From Comamonadaceae bacterium UBA2121 (GTDB lineage: Bacteria; Pseudomonadota; Gammaproteobacteria; Burkholderiales; Burkholderiaceae_C), in NCBI GenBank assembly GCA_002331385.1, contig DCYB01000011.1, positions 1-64,000 on the forward strand: DNA of 64,000 nt. Reading direction: 5' to 3'. The notes below the pieces were generated by a model that ran no database searches, was not told where the DNA came from, and saw only the letters and a list, made by a program, of their open reading frames with translations. Position 1 is the stretch's first letter; each line of letters opens with the position of its first letter. The position numbers and the translations under genes were made by a program. This document shows, piece by piece, positions 44,095 to 51,638 of this stretch.

Positions 44095-44114
44095 CTGTAT
44101 GAATTAACAGTATA
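44095..44114 (-). promoter_or_regulatory. LexA (SOS) box with overlapping -10
   Basis: CTGT (44095-44098), eight bases, ACAG (44107-44110) fits the LexA consensus CTGT-N8-ACAG with no mismatch. On the minus strand TATACT (44114 to 44109) overlaps it and forms a plausible -10, positioned to drive the radical-SAM gene whose start is at 44048. Repression by LexA with induction after DNA damage is the expected consequence. Confidence 0.75.
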
Positions 44115-44432
44115 TAACCATATTCAATTCATCACGCAATGGCACGCTCCATCGCCTCGCACCACAACGGCGAGTCGCAGACACCGCTATGACTTCACTG
44201 GAACGCCTTGCAATCAACATCGAGAAAGATTTGCACCGACACCGGCCCGCCTTCTGTACTGGACTAGAGGTGAGGGACTTGCTTGCGTAGACATCGGGCG
44301 CATTTGCCTGCAAGCCGTTTGCCGATGATGTGCCCACAGTGAAGACCAGCGAAGAGGTGTGCACCACCGCTGCCTTGAGCCGCCAGACAGTTTGCCGTGT
44401 GACACCCTGATACCCAAGAAAGAGGCGTTCCT
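44111..44432. other. Gap between the SOS box and the Gln-rich pseudogene
   Basis: Roughly 320 nt. No intact gene is present. A possible decayed ORF at 44189-44410 is listed separately. The remainder has no strong promoter, terminator or repeat that I can support. Confidence 0.4.
44189..44410 (+). pseudogene. Possible decayed 73-codon ORF with one amber codon
   Basis: ATG 44189 reads MTSLERLAINIEKDLHRHRP, stops at TAG 44288-44290, and the same frame continues through TSGAFACKPFADDVPTVKTS to TGA 44408. One substitution (for example CAG to TAG) would have split a 73-residue protein. I recognise no family and there is no clear Shine-Dalgarno, so this may be chance. Confidence 0.25.
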
Positions 44433-44595
44433 ATGTCTCAGGAAAATTCCTAACAACAACAATAGAACCCTAACCAACAGCAGCCCGGTCAGGACCAGCC
44501 AAACTCCGGCCAGCAGCAGCAGCGAAGCCCGGGAAAAACAACCGGGACAATCTGGTCAGCAAGACCAGAAGCAGCAGCCTCAACAGCGACGCTGA
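44433..44595 (+). pseudogene. Gln-rich small protein, broken by two stops and a frameshift
   Basis: ATG 44433 has AAGAAAGAGG upstream and reads MSQENS, then TAA (44451), QQQ, TAG (44463), then a run of Gln/Pro/Asn/Asp codons. A one-base excess in the A5 run near 44534-44538 moves the rest into the +1 frame, which ends QKQQPQQRR and TGA at 44593. Repairing the three lesions gives a low-complexity Gln/Pro protein of about 52 residues. The stops fit CAA-to-TAA and CAG-to-TAG changes. A clear decayed gene of unknown role. Confidence 0.65.
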
Positions 44596-44683
44596 GGCTC
44601 CTAACTCCCAAAGAAGGCAGTGGGGACTTCGCGCTTCGCCACTTACCGAGAAAGGAAGGCTTTGAAATGAAACAGCTCCTTCC

Positions 44684-45066
44684 AATTCTGCTGCGGCTCG
44701 TGCCGAGATTGCCAAGCTGCAGCGCGTGCTGGGCAAGAAGACTTTAGAGATCGAGATTCTCAAGGAAGCCGTGGAGATCGCCGCCGCAAAAAAGTGGATT
44801 GCGCGCTCGCCCTTGTGGCCCGGGGACGGGCAATGAAATCGGTCTGCTCGGTGCTGGGCGTAGCGCGCTCAAGTCTGCATGTACTGCATCACAGGCCCGA
44901 TGACTGGCGAGATGGCCGCAGTGGCCGTACGCCAGTTCTGGATGAGTCATTGCTGGCCGACATTCGTCGCCAGATTGCCGAGCTGCCCAGCTACGGCTAT
45001 CGACGGGCCGGAGCACTGCTCCATCGGGAGCGACGCTCGCAGGGTCAAGGGCCCGTTGCAATCTGA
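44684..45066 (+). pseudogene. IS3-family remnant: orfA end, orfB start
   Basis: One frame gives RAEIAKLQRVLGKKTLEIEI and continues to TGA at 44834-44836, matching the end of IS2-type OrfA. A6G at 44788-44794 is the slippery heptamer used for -1 frameshifting in IS3 elements, and the orfB frame (ATG 44833) gives MKSVCSVLGVARSSLHVL and SYGYRRAGALL. OrfB breaks off near 45066, missing the catalytic part, and OrfA lacks its N-terminus, so the element is dead. Confidence 0.75.
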
Positions 45067-45142
45067 TCAGTATGGAATCTCTCCTGACTTGAAATGCCAT
45101 GTTGGCACAACCGCCTGGGGGGGCGAAATGGATGGCGCGGCG

Positions 45143-45173
45143 AAAAATCCACGCGACAAGCGCTAGTCGCGTG
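45143..45173 (-). terminator. Intrinsic terminator of chrA
   Basis: Read on the minus strand after the chrA stop, CACGCGAC pairs with GTCGCGTG (plus positions 45150-45157 and 45166-45173) across an 8-nt loop and is followed by GATTTTT. It belongs to chrA. Confidence 0.75.
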
Positions 45174-45181
45174 TACTCGGC

Positions 45182-46411
45182 TCACCAGCCCAAAACCGCC
45201 CCCGCAAGGGCGGCGCCCGTGACCACCCATACGGGCGAGGCTTTCGCGATGACGAGCAAGCCGAAGGCGGCCAGTGCGAGTGCGAAGTCGGTGCGGGTGT
45301 GGATGGCGCTGGTCCAGACGGGGTCGTAGAGCGCGGCGAGGAGGATGCCGACGACGGCGGCGTTGATGCCCGCCATGGTGCGTTGCGCACGGGCTTGTTG
45401 GCGCAGCGTTTGCCAGAAGGGCAGGGCCCCGGCGACGAGCAGGAAGGCGGGAAGGAAGATGGCGACGAGCAGAAGCACACCGCCGGTCCAGCCGCCGAGT
45501 GGCTCGGGCATCGCGGCGCCAAGGTAGGCAGCAAAGGTGAACAGCGGCCCGGGCACGGCCTGCGCAGCGCCGTAGCCCGCCAAAAATGTGTCGTTGGAGA
45601 GCAGGCCGTTGGGAACGACGGCGGATTGCAGCAGCGGCAGCACGACATGGCCGCCGCCAAAGACGAGCGCGCCTGCCTGATAGAACTGGCTGAAACTGGT
45701 CAGTGCGGGCGAGTGCATGGCACTGGCAAGCCAAGGCAGGCTCGCCAGCAATGTGACGAAGGTGCCCAGCAGGAAAGCACCTGTTTTTTTGCTGACGCCG
45801 AAATCGTTATGCGTACTCATTGGGGCAATCGTGGAATGCTTCAAAAAGACGTGTCCAACGCATGCGCCCATAAGGATGACAGCGAATTGCACCCACGTCG
45901 CTGAAAACACAAGCACGACGAGCGCAGCGCCGAGGGCCATGGCGGCGCGTGGAGCATCGGGGCAGAGCGACTTGGCCATGCCCCAGACGGCTTGCGCCAC
46001 GACGGCCACGGCAACTACTTTGAGGCCGTGTATGGCGCCGGATTGCGCGAGCGCGCTCCATTGCTGGATGCCCAGCGCGAACACGATGAGCACCAGTGCC
46101 GAGGGCAGCGTGAAGCCGCTCCAGGCGGCCGCCGCACCGCGCCAGCCCGCGCGGCCCCATCCCAGCGCGATGCCGACCTGGCTGCTGGCCGGGCCGGGCA
46201 GGAACTGGCACAGCGCAACCAGATCGGAGTAGCTTTGGTCGTCGAGCCAATGCCGACGCTGCACGAACTCCGCGCGGAAATAGGCCAGGTGCGCGATAGG
46301 GCCGCCAAACGATGTCAATCCTAGTTGGAGAAACGCCAGAAACACCTCCCACGCCGAGCCGCGTTGCGAGTGGTCCGGGGTGGGCGTGATGGTGGGAACG
46401 GGCGATGACAT
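45182..46411 (-). CDS. chrA: Chromate transporter ChrA
   Basis: This 409-residue protein has the two-domain CHR form. Domain 1 has GLTSFGGPIAHLAYFRAEFV (core TSFGGPIAHLAYF) and LCQFLPGPASSQVG; domain 2 has GALVFGGGHVVLPLLQ and AVPGPLFTFAAYLG. About ten to twelve membrane segments fit. It exports chromate, probably by chromate/proton or sulfate-linked exchange. It is monocistronic; the divergent SDR gene begins 169 nt away. Its high-GC content matches the core, so it belongs outside the accessory segment. Confidence 0.95.
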   Translation of the reverse strand: MSSPVPTITPTPDHSQRGSAWEVFLAFLQLGLTSFGGPIAHLAYFRAEFVQRRHWLDDQSYSDLVALCQFLPGPASSQVGIALGWGRAGWRGAAAAWSGFTLPSALVLIVFALGIQQWSALAQSGAIHGLKVVAVAVVAQAVWGMAKSLCPDAPRAAMALGAALVVLVFSATWVQFAVILMGACVGHVFLKHSTIAPMSTHNDFGVSKKTGAFLLGTFVTLLASLPWLASAMHSPALTSFSQFYQAGALVFGGGHVVLPLLQSAVVPNGLLSNDTFLAGYGAAQAVPGPLFTFAAYLGAAMPEPLGGWTGGVLLLVAIFLPAFLLVAGALPFWQTLRQQARAQRTMAGINAAVVGILLAALYDPVWTSAIHTRTDFALALAAFGLLVIAKASPVWVVTGAALAGAVLGW

Positions 46412-46579
46412 GGGCAGGCGTTGTGGGCGGAATCTTTCATCGTAAACGCGGAGTGTGTCAATGCCTGTGACCGCTTTTGGCGCGCCGTGTTGCCGTTATA
46501 TTCATCGGATCGCGCAACGGGCCGAACGGCAATACAAGGGCCGGATGCGATCGGCCTCCAATCAGATGGGAGACAAGGA

Positions 46580-47377
46580 ATGAGTGAGCAGAACACAATC
46601 CGCGCGCCCCGCATCGCCGCGATCACGGGCGGCGGATCGGGCATCGGCGAGGCCGTGGTGCACCGCTTGGCGCAGGCGGGTTGCCGGGTGGCGATTCTCG
46701 ATATCCAGTTGGAGAAGGCGAAGGCGCTGGCCGGGCAGTTGAACGCGCAGCGCGCGGACTGTGCGCTGGCAGTGTCGCTCGATGTGAGCGATGTGCAGTC
46801 GGTGGACGCGGCGTTTCGTGCCATAGAGTCGCACTGGAATGCGGGCGTGGATGTGCTGGTCAACAGCGCCGGCATCATGCCTGTGGCGTCCGTGCTGGAG
46901 TGTCCGCCTGAGATGTTTCGCAAGGCGATGGATGTGAACGTGGTGGGCACGTTTGCCTGCTCGCAACGGGCGGCGCGCGGCATGGTGGAGCGGCGTTTTG
47001 GCCGCATCGTGAATCTGGCCTCGATCAGCTCCGAGCGCGCAGGCGTGGGGCGGGTGGCGTATGGCACGTCGAAGACGGCGATCGTGGGGCTGACGCGGCA
47101 GTTTGCGATGGAGCTGGGCAGCTTTGGCGTGACGGTGAACGCGGTGGCGCCGGGGCCGATCCTGACGCCGATGACAGAGAAGAACTACACGCCGCAAACC
47201 CGGCAGGCGTTCGAGTCGTCGATTCCCGCCAAGCGCATGGGCACGACGCAGGAGATTGCCGATGCCATCGTGTACCTGTGCAGCGATGGCGCGGCGTATG
47301 TGAACGGCATCATGATGCCGGTGGATGGCGGCTATCTCGCCTCGGGCATTGCGACGACGGCGGGGCTCAAGGCCTGA
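46580..47377 (+). CDS. Short-chain dehydrogenase/reductase
   Basis: The 265-residue protein is a classical SDR: cofactor motif AAITGGGSGIGEAV at residues 12-25, NSAGIMP, and catalytic NLASISSERAG with the tyrosine-lysine pair in VAYGTSKTAIVG. The end MPVDGGYLAS is typical of SDRs like FabG-type 3-oxoacyl reductases. Substrate unknown. The start at 46580 is chosen for its AAGGA Shine-Dalgarno and SDR N-terminus; the longer frame from 46421 is unsupported. Confidence 0.93.
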   Translation: MSEQNTIRAPRIAAITGGGSGIGEAVVHRLAQAGCRVAILDIQLEKAKALAGQLNAQRADCALAVSLDVSDVQSVDAAFRAIESHWNAGVDVLVNSAGIMPVASVLECPPEMFRKAMDVNVVGTFACSQRAARGMVERRFGRIVNLASISSERAGVGRVAYGTSKTAIVGLTRQFAMELGSFGVTVNAVAPGPILTPMTEKNYTPQTRQAFESSIPAKRMGTTQEIADAIVYLCSDGAAYVNGIMMPVDGGYLASGIATTAGLKA

Positions 47378-47393
47378 GCCTGCGCGGTCGGTG

Positions 47394-48155
47394 TCAGGCC
47401 GCTGCGCCGTTGACGAACACGCGCAATTCGCCGCTCTGGAATGGCGTCCATTCTTCGTTGGTGGTGAGCGGCGCGGTCACGACGATGGCGACCTTGTCGT
47501 TGGGCGTGGTCTCGGAGGCGAAGTCGACCTTCAGATCCTCGTCGCACAACTGTGCGGGCATGAAGGGGTGCTTGCGCTCCACGTAGTACAGGTGCGTGGA
47601 GGCATGCGCCCATAACGCTTGGCCGTTGGAGAGCAGGAAATTGAAGGTGCCGTGTTTGGCGATGCGCGGTGCGAGTTCGCGCAGCGTGAGCGTGAGTTCT
47701 TCGACGCTGGGCATGGTGGCGTGCGACTTCCACAGCTCTTGCATGATCCAGCAAAACGCTTGCTCGCTGTCGGTGCTGCCGACCGGCTTGTAGTGGCTGT
47801 GCAGGTTGGGGCTGAATTGCTTCAGATCGCCGTTGTGCGCGAACACCCAGTAGTGGCCCCACAGTTCGCGCACAAAGGGATGGCAGTTTTGCAAGCTGAC
47901 GACGCCCTGCGTGGCCTTGCGGATGTGCGCGATGACATTCTTGCTGCGGATCGGGTATTCGCGGATCAGTTTGGCCACGGGGGAGTCGATGGCGCGTTCG
48001 TGATCGACGAAGTGGCGCAGCCCTTTTTCTTCAAAGAAGGCGATGCCCCAGCCATCGGTGTGATCGCCCGTGTTGCCCGCGCGTTGCGTGAACCCCGAGA
48101 AGCTGAAGCGCACATCGGTCGGGGTATTGCAATTCATTCCAAGAAGCTGGCACAT
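47394..48155 (-). CDS. Class II glutamine amidotransferase (YafJ-like)
   Basis: This 253-residue protein begins MCQLLGMNCNTPTDV with Cys2 as the N-terminal nucleophile after methionine removal, and has HTDGWGIAFFEEKGLRHFVD, HIRKATQG and FAHNGDLKQF, the class II GATase pattern. A second substrate site is absent, and the biological amide acceptor is unknown. It is the last gene after the MFS gene, 44 nt downstream of it, and convergent with the SDR 16 nt away. The start at 48155 is required to place the cysteine at position 2. Confidence 0.95.
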   Translation of the reverse strand: MCQLLGMNCNTPTDVRFSFSGFTQRAGNTGDHTDGWGIAFFEEKGLRHFVDHERAIDSPVAKLIREYPIRSKNVIAHIRKATQGVVSLQNCHPFVRELWGHYWVFAHNGDLKQFSPNLHSHYKPVGSTDSEQAFCWIMQELWKSHATMPSVEELTLTLRELAPRIAKHGTFNFLLSNGQALWAHASTHLYYVERKHPFMPAQLCDEDLKVDFASETTPNDKVAIVVTAPLTTNEEWTPFQSGELRVFVNGAAA

Positions 48156-48199
48156 GGCGGACAAATCATCAGGGTGGCGTGGAGGGCGGACGCTGTTGA

Positions 48200-49690
48200 T
48201 TATGCGTCGGCCTGCACCTTCGGTGCGCGCAGTTGCGTGGCCGCCGCCAGCGCCAGCAGGCACAGCGCGGTCAGCAGGCCGAAGCATTCGTGGAAAGCGC
48301 TGATCTGCGCGGCCTTGGCGTCCACGCCTGCCTCGGCGGCGTGCACGGCCAGTCGCCACTCCAGCACAATACCGGCCAGGCTCACGCCCGCGGCGCCGCC
48401 CAGCATGCGGATGAAGCTGATGGTGCTGGAGCCCTGCGCGATCAACGTCTTGTCCAGCGGCCGCATGGCGCCCAGATTGAGGCTGGGAAGGATGAAGCCC
48501 AGGCCGACGCGCCCGATGATGATGAACGCCGCCAGTACCCACATGGGCGTGCTCAGGCGGGCCCAGAACATGAGCGCGAACGACAGCGCCAGCAGCGCCA
48601 GCCCAATGCTCACCAGCCAGTGCGTGGGTTGCTTGTCGGCCAGCCGTCCCACCAGCGGAAACGTGGCTGCCAGCACCAGACCCGCTGGCAGCAGCAGATT
48701 GCCCGACATGCTGGCCGACAGGCCGAGGCCCATCTGCATGAACAGCGGCAGCAGATAGGTCGATCCGAACATCGCCGTGCCGTACACCGCCGCCACGATG
48801 CAGCCCATCACGAACGGGCGCACATGGAACAGGCGCATGTCCACCAGCGGGCGGCGGTCGTGGCGCTGCAGCCAGCGTTGCCACAGGATGAAGCAGCCCA
48901 GCAGCACGGCGGCAGCGGCGAGCAACAGGAATGCGGTGGTGCGCGTCGTGCCATGCATTTCGGCCATGCCGTTGAGCAGGCACAGCGTGCCCGCGCCCGC
49001 CAGCGTGAGGCCGAGCCAGTCCAGACGCGCCCCTTGCCCGCCGATCTGCGCGCCGCCGGGAGCGGAATGCGGAATGAATTTGAGGCCCAGCCACATCGAC
49101 AGCAGGCCCACCGGCACCAGCATGAAGAAGGTGCTGCGCCAGCCGAACAGGTCGGTCAGCGCGCCGCCCAATGCCGGTGCGAGGGCTGGGGCCAACACCA
49201 CGCCCATGCCGAACAAGCCGCCTGCGCGGCCCTGTTCATGCGGCTTGAAGGCGTTGAGGATGATGACCGCCGGAATCGGCTGGATGATGCCTGCCGCCAC
49301 GCCCTCTGCCACGCGCGACGCCAGCACGATGGGAAAGTTGAGCGCCACGCCGCCCGCCAGCGCGCCCACCATCAGCAGCACGACGGCGCCGATATAGGTG
49401 TGGCGATAGCCGAAGCGCGACAGCAGCCAGGGCGTGACAAGCATGGCGATGGTCGAGGCGACCATGAAGCCCGAAGTGATCCACTGGGCGCGTTCCTGGC
49501 CCAGGGTGAAATGCGCGCTCATGGCCGGGATGGCCACGTTCACGCTGGTCGATGGAATCAGCGATGCAATCGTGCCCGCGAGCACCGACAGAAGCAGCAG
49601 CCAGCGGTAGTTCTGGCCATAGCGCTCACGCAGTTCTGTGGTGCTGGGAGCGCTGGTGCGAGTGGCGGCCTTGTGCTGGCCGCCGCTCAC
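48200..49690 (-). CDS. MFS transporter, DHA2 (14-TMS) drug:H+ antiporter family
   Basis: This 496-residue protein has about 14 hydrophobic segments, the DHA2 motif D1-like LIPSTSVNVAIPAM near residue 45, and the motif A-like LSRFGYRHTYIGAVV. The middle AEGVAAGIIQPIPAVIIL corresponds to motif C-region features of EmrB-type exporters. No EmrA-type partner lies nearby. The ATG overlaps the tautomerase stop (ATGA at 49687-49690). Confidence 0.93.
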   Translation of the reverse strand: MSGGQHKAATRTSAPSTTELRERYGQNYRWLLLLSVLAGTIASLIPSTSVNVAIPAMSAHFTLGQERAQWITSGFMVASTIAMLVTPWLLSRFGYRHTYIGAVVLLMVGALAGGVALNFPIVLASRVAEGVAAGIIQPIPAVIILNAFKPHEQGRAGGLFGMGVVLAPALAPALGGALTDLFGWRSTFFMLVPVGLLSMWLGLKFIPHSAPGGAQIGGQGARLDWLGLTLAGAGTLCLLNGMAEMHGTTRTTAFLLLAAAAVLLGCFILWQRWLQRHDRRPLVDMRLFHVRPFVMGCIVAAVYGTAMFGSTYLLPLFMQMGLGLSASMSGNLLLPAGLVLAATFPLVGRLADKQPTHWLVSIGLALLALSFALMFWARLSTPMWVLAAFIIIGRVGLGFILPSLNLGAMRPLDKTLIAQGSSTISFIRMLGGAAGVSLAGIVLEWRLAVHAAEAGVDAKAAQISAFHECFGLLTALCLLALAAATQLRAPKVQADA

Positions 49691-49875
49691 TGGCGATCAA
49701 GCCAGAGTTTGCCGCCGGTGGCCCAGTTTTCGCGTTTGACGTCGGTGATCAGGATGTCCACCGATTCGGGCGAGCCGCCGAGCACCTCGACGGAGACGCG
49801 GGTAATTTCTTCGGCCAGCTTGCGCTTTTGTTCGACGGTGCGGCCTTCCATCATTTCGATGTGGTACGTGGGCAT
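49687..49875 (-). CDS. 4-oxalocrotonate tautomerase-like protein
   Basis: This 62-residue protein begins MPTYHIEMMEGRTVEQKRKL; the proline after Met is the catalytic base of the family. The rest follows the usual small beta-alpha-beta pattern, ending KRENWATGGKLWLDRQ. The start at 49875 exposes Pro2, while the upstream frame from 49911 would bury it. The end overlaps the MFS ATG by four bases, giving an MFS/tautomerase pair. Confidence 0.93.
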   Translation of the reverse strand: MPTYHIEMMEGRTVEQKRKLAEEITRVSVEVLGGSPESVDILITDVKRENWATGGKLWLDRQ

Positions 49876-49977
49876 GGGGATTCCAGATGATTGAATTCGT
49901 GAAGAGGGCAAATCATATCGGCACTTGGCGATGTATGCTGCGCCGAGGTGACACCGGAGCGAAGCCTTTTTGCTGCC

Positions 49978-50220
49978 TCAACCTTGTGCCGATAGGATGC
50001 TGGTATCGTCTACCGGCTGCGCACAATGCGGGCAGATGCAGGTCTTGCCACGCTGCGCGGTCGGAATGCGCGCCAGCGCCTCGCGCGATACCGGCGTCTG
50101 CATGCACCAGCAACTGTCGGCGGGCTGGCCTGCCGTGATCGCGCACTGGTTGGATTGTCCGCACAAGGGGCAGAGTCCCGGTGGTGGAGCTGGGGGCGAG
50201 GTGTCGGCAGCGGTGTTCAT
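49978..50220 (-). CDS. Small cysteine-rich CWC-domain protein
   Basis: This 80-residue protein has eight cysteines in paired arrangement: LCPLCGQSNQC, then SCWCMQTPVS, then TCICPHCAQPV. The central CWC is the sign of the cysteine-rich CWC family, a likely zinc-binding module. It starts at 50220, opposite the metallophosphoesterase gene, and is 102 nt upstream of the tautomerase on the same strand, so it may lead that operon. Confidence 0.85.
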   Translation of the reverse strand: MNTAADTSPPAPPPGLCPLCGQSNQCAITAGQPADSCWCMQTPVSREALARIPTAQRGKTCICPHCAQPVDDTSILSAQG

Positions 50221-50298
50221 GGTGTCGTGGGGTGCATGGCAAAGGCGTTGCCAGCCTGCGCGGCCAATGCCTTTGGGTCAAACGTTTTCTCGGTTCGC

Positions 50299-51456
50299 AT
50301 GATTTTCTACGCAAGTTTGTTGGTTGTCCCCATCGCACTGTGGTTGTGGTGGCCTTTGCTCTCCGAGCGGCGCTTCAAGGCATTCTGGTTGGCTTCGGGC
50401 GTCACGGCCTTGCTCGCCGCCAGCCCTGTGGCGCTGATCCTGGCGATGCGCCAAACGTCGCTGGACTACTTCACCATCGCCCACTTACAAGTCGCCGGGG
50501 GCTGGATTCTGGCATCGCTGGTGCTGGCCTTCCTGTTCGCGCTGGTGCGTGAGGTGGTCGGCTTGTTGCGTTGGCTGCTGGGGCGACCCATGAGTGCGGC
50601 AGCGCGTGTGCACTGGACGATCATCAGCGTGGCGGGCGCATTGCTGATTGCCGGTGTGGGTGTTTCGCAGGCGCTCATCCAGCCGCAGGTGCACGAGCAG
50701 GACATCACCCTCCAAGGCTTGCCCGCCGAGTTCGACGGCCTGCGCGTGGCGGTGATCGCGGACATCCACGCCAGCCCGGTGGCCAACGCGCGTCATGTGC
50801 AAGGCATCGTTCACAAGACGCTGGCGGCCAACCCGGACCTCATTGTGCTGCCCGGCGACATGGTGGACGGCGATGCGGCCACGCAGGCGGCCAATCTGGC
50901 GCCGCTGTCGCAGTTGAAGGCGCGCTACGGCGTGTTCGCCGCGCCCGGCAATCACGAATACTACAGCGGCTACCAGACATGGGCCAAGGTGTTCCGCGGC
51001 GTGGGTTTGCACTATCTGGAGAACCAGACGCAGCGCATCCGCATCAACGGTCGCATGCTGGCGGTGTCCGGCGTGGGCGATCCGGCCTATGGACGGTTGT
51101 CACAGCAAAACGTCGACCCATTGGTGCCCGAAGGGCTGCCGCCCGACATCGAGGCCGTTGCGCGACAGGCGCAGGGCGCAGACTTCCACGTGCTGCTCGC
51201 GCACCAACCGAAACTTGCCAGAGACAACGCAGCGCATGGCGTAGGGCTGCAGATATCGGGCCACACGCACGGCGGTCACATCCTTGGCATGGACCGCTGG
51301 CTGGTCGCACCCGTCAACAACGGATTCGTGCGCGGCGAGTACGACGTGGAGCGCATGAAGCTGTTCGTCAGCAACGGCGCAGGCCAGTGGGCCGGCTTCG
51401 CCGTGCGCCTGGGCGTGCCATCACGTATCGAGATATTGGTGCTGCGCAAAGCCTGA
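50299..51456 (+). CDS. YkuE-like metallophosphoesterase
   Basis: The 385-residue protein has four N-terminal membrane segments (about 1-125), then a calcineurin-type phosphoesterase domain with the metal-binding motifs VIADIHAS, LPGDMVDGD, GNHEYYSG and SGHTHGGH. Substrates of YkuE-type members include phospholipid or lipid A-like compounds; none is assigned here. The start at 50299 begins the hydrophobic segments; a longer frame from 50026 overlaps the opposing CWC gene and is rejected. Confidence 0.93.
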   Translation: MIFYASLLVVPIALWLWWPLLSERRFKAFWLASGVTALLAASPVALILAMRQTSLDYFTIAHLQVAGGWILASLVLAFLFALVREVVGLLRWLLGRPMSAAARVHWTIISVAGALLIAGVGVSQALIQPQVHEQDITLQGLPAEFDGLRVAVIADIHASPVANARHVQGIVHKTLAANPDLIVLPGDMVDGDAATQAANLAPLSQLKARYGVFAAPGNHEYYSGYQTWAKVFRGVGLHYLENQTQRIRINGRMLAVSGVGDPAYGRLSQQNVDPLVPEGLPPDIEAVARQAQGADFHVLLAHQPKLARDNAAHGVGLQISGHTHGGHILGMDRWLVAPVNNGFVRGEYDVERMKLFVSNGAGQWAGFAVRLGVPSRIEILVLRKA

Positions 51457-51565
51457 AGGCGCGCAGCGCCGCAGGGAAAGAGCTTTAATCGTCAACGTAG
51501 CGCAAAAGCCAGAACGGCCCATGCCAGCAACAGCCGCGCAAGGGCCGCCCCGCCGCGCCGGCTGT

Positions 51566-51631
51566 GTCCCCCTTCCCGAATCGCGTAGCGATCCGAGAGA
51601 AGGGGGAAGGCGCGCAGCGCCTCAGGGGGAT
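51566..51631. repeat. Dispersed hairpin repeat of Comamonadaceae type
   Basis: CCCCCTTC pairs with GAAGGGGG across an AT-poor loop containing CGCGTAGCGA, followed by GGCGCGCAGCGCC with its own dyad. Repeats of this character (TCCCCCTGAGGCGC reading the other strand) are scattered through Acidovorax and related genomes as I recall. It lies 8 nt after the glcB stop on the minus strand and could terminate or stabilise its transcript. Confidence 0.6.
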
Positions 51632-51638
51632 GTATCTA

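Noticed and set aside
36616..45150. An integrase-mediated island with att sites
   Set aside because: I looked for a second copy of the tRNA-Arg 3' end near the right edge and for an integrase gene and saw neither, so only an IS-built accessory segment is claimed.
47394..49094. A 566-residue minus-strand frame extending the amidotransferase gene across the MFS gene
   Set aside because: The class II amidotransferase needs Cys at position 2, which fixes the start at 48155. The extra upstream part is low-complexity antisense-like sequence overlapping the MFS gene.
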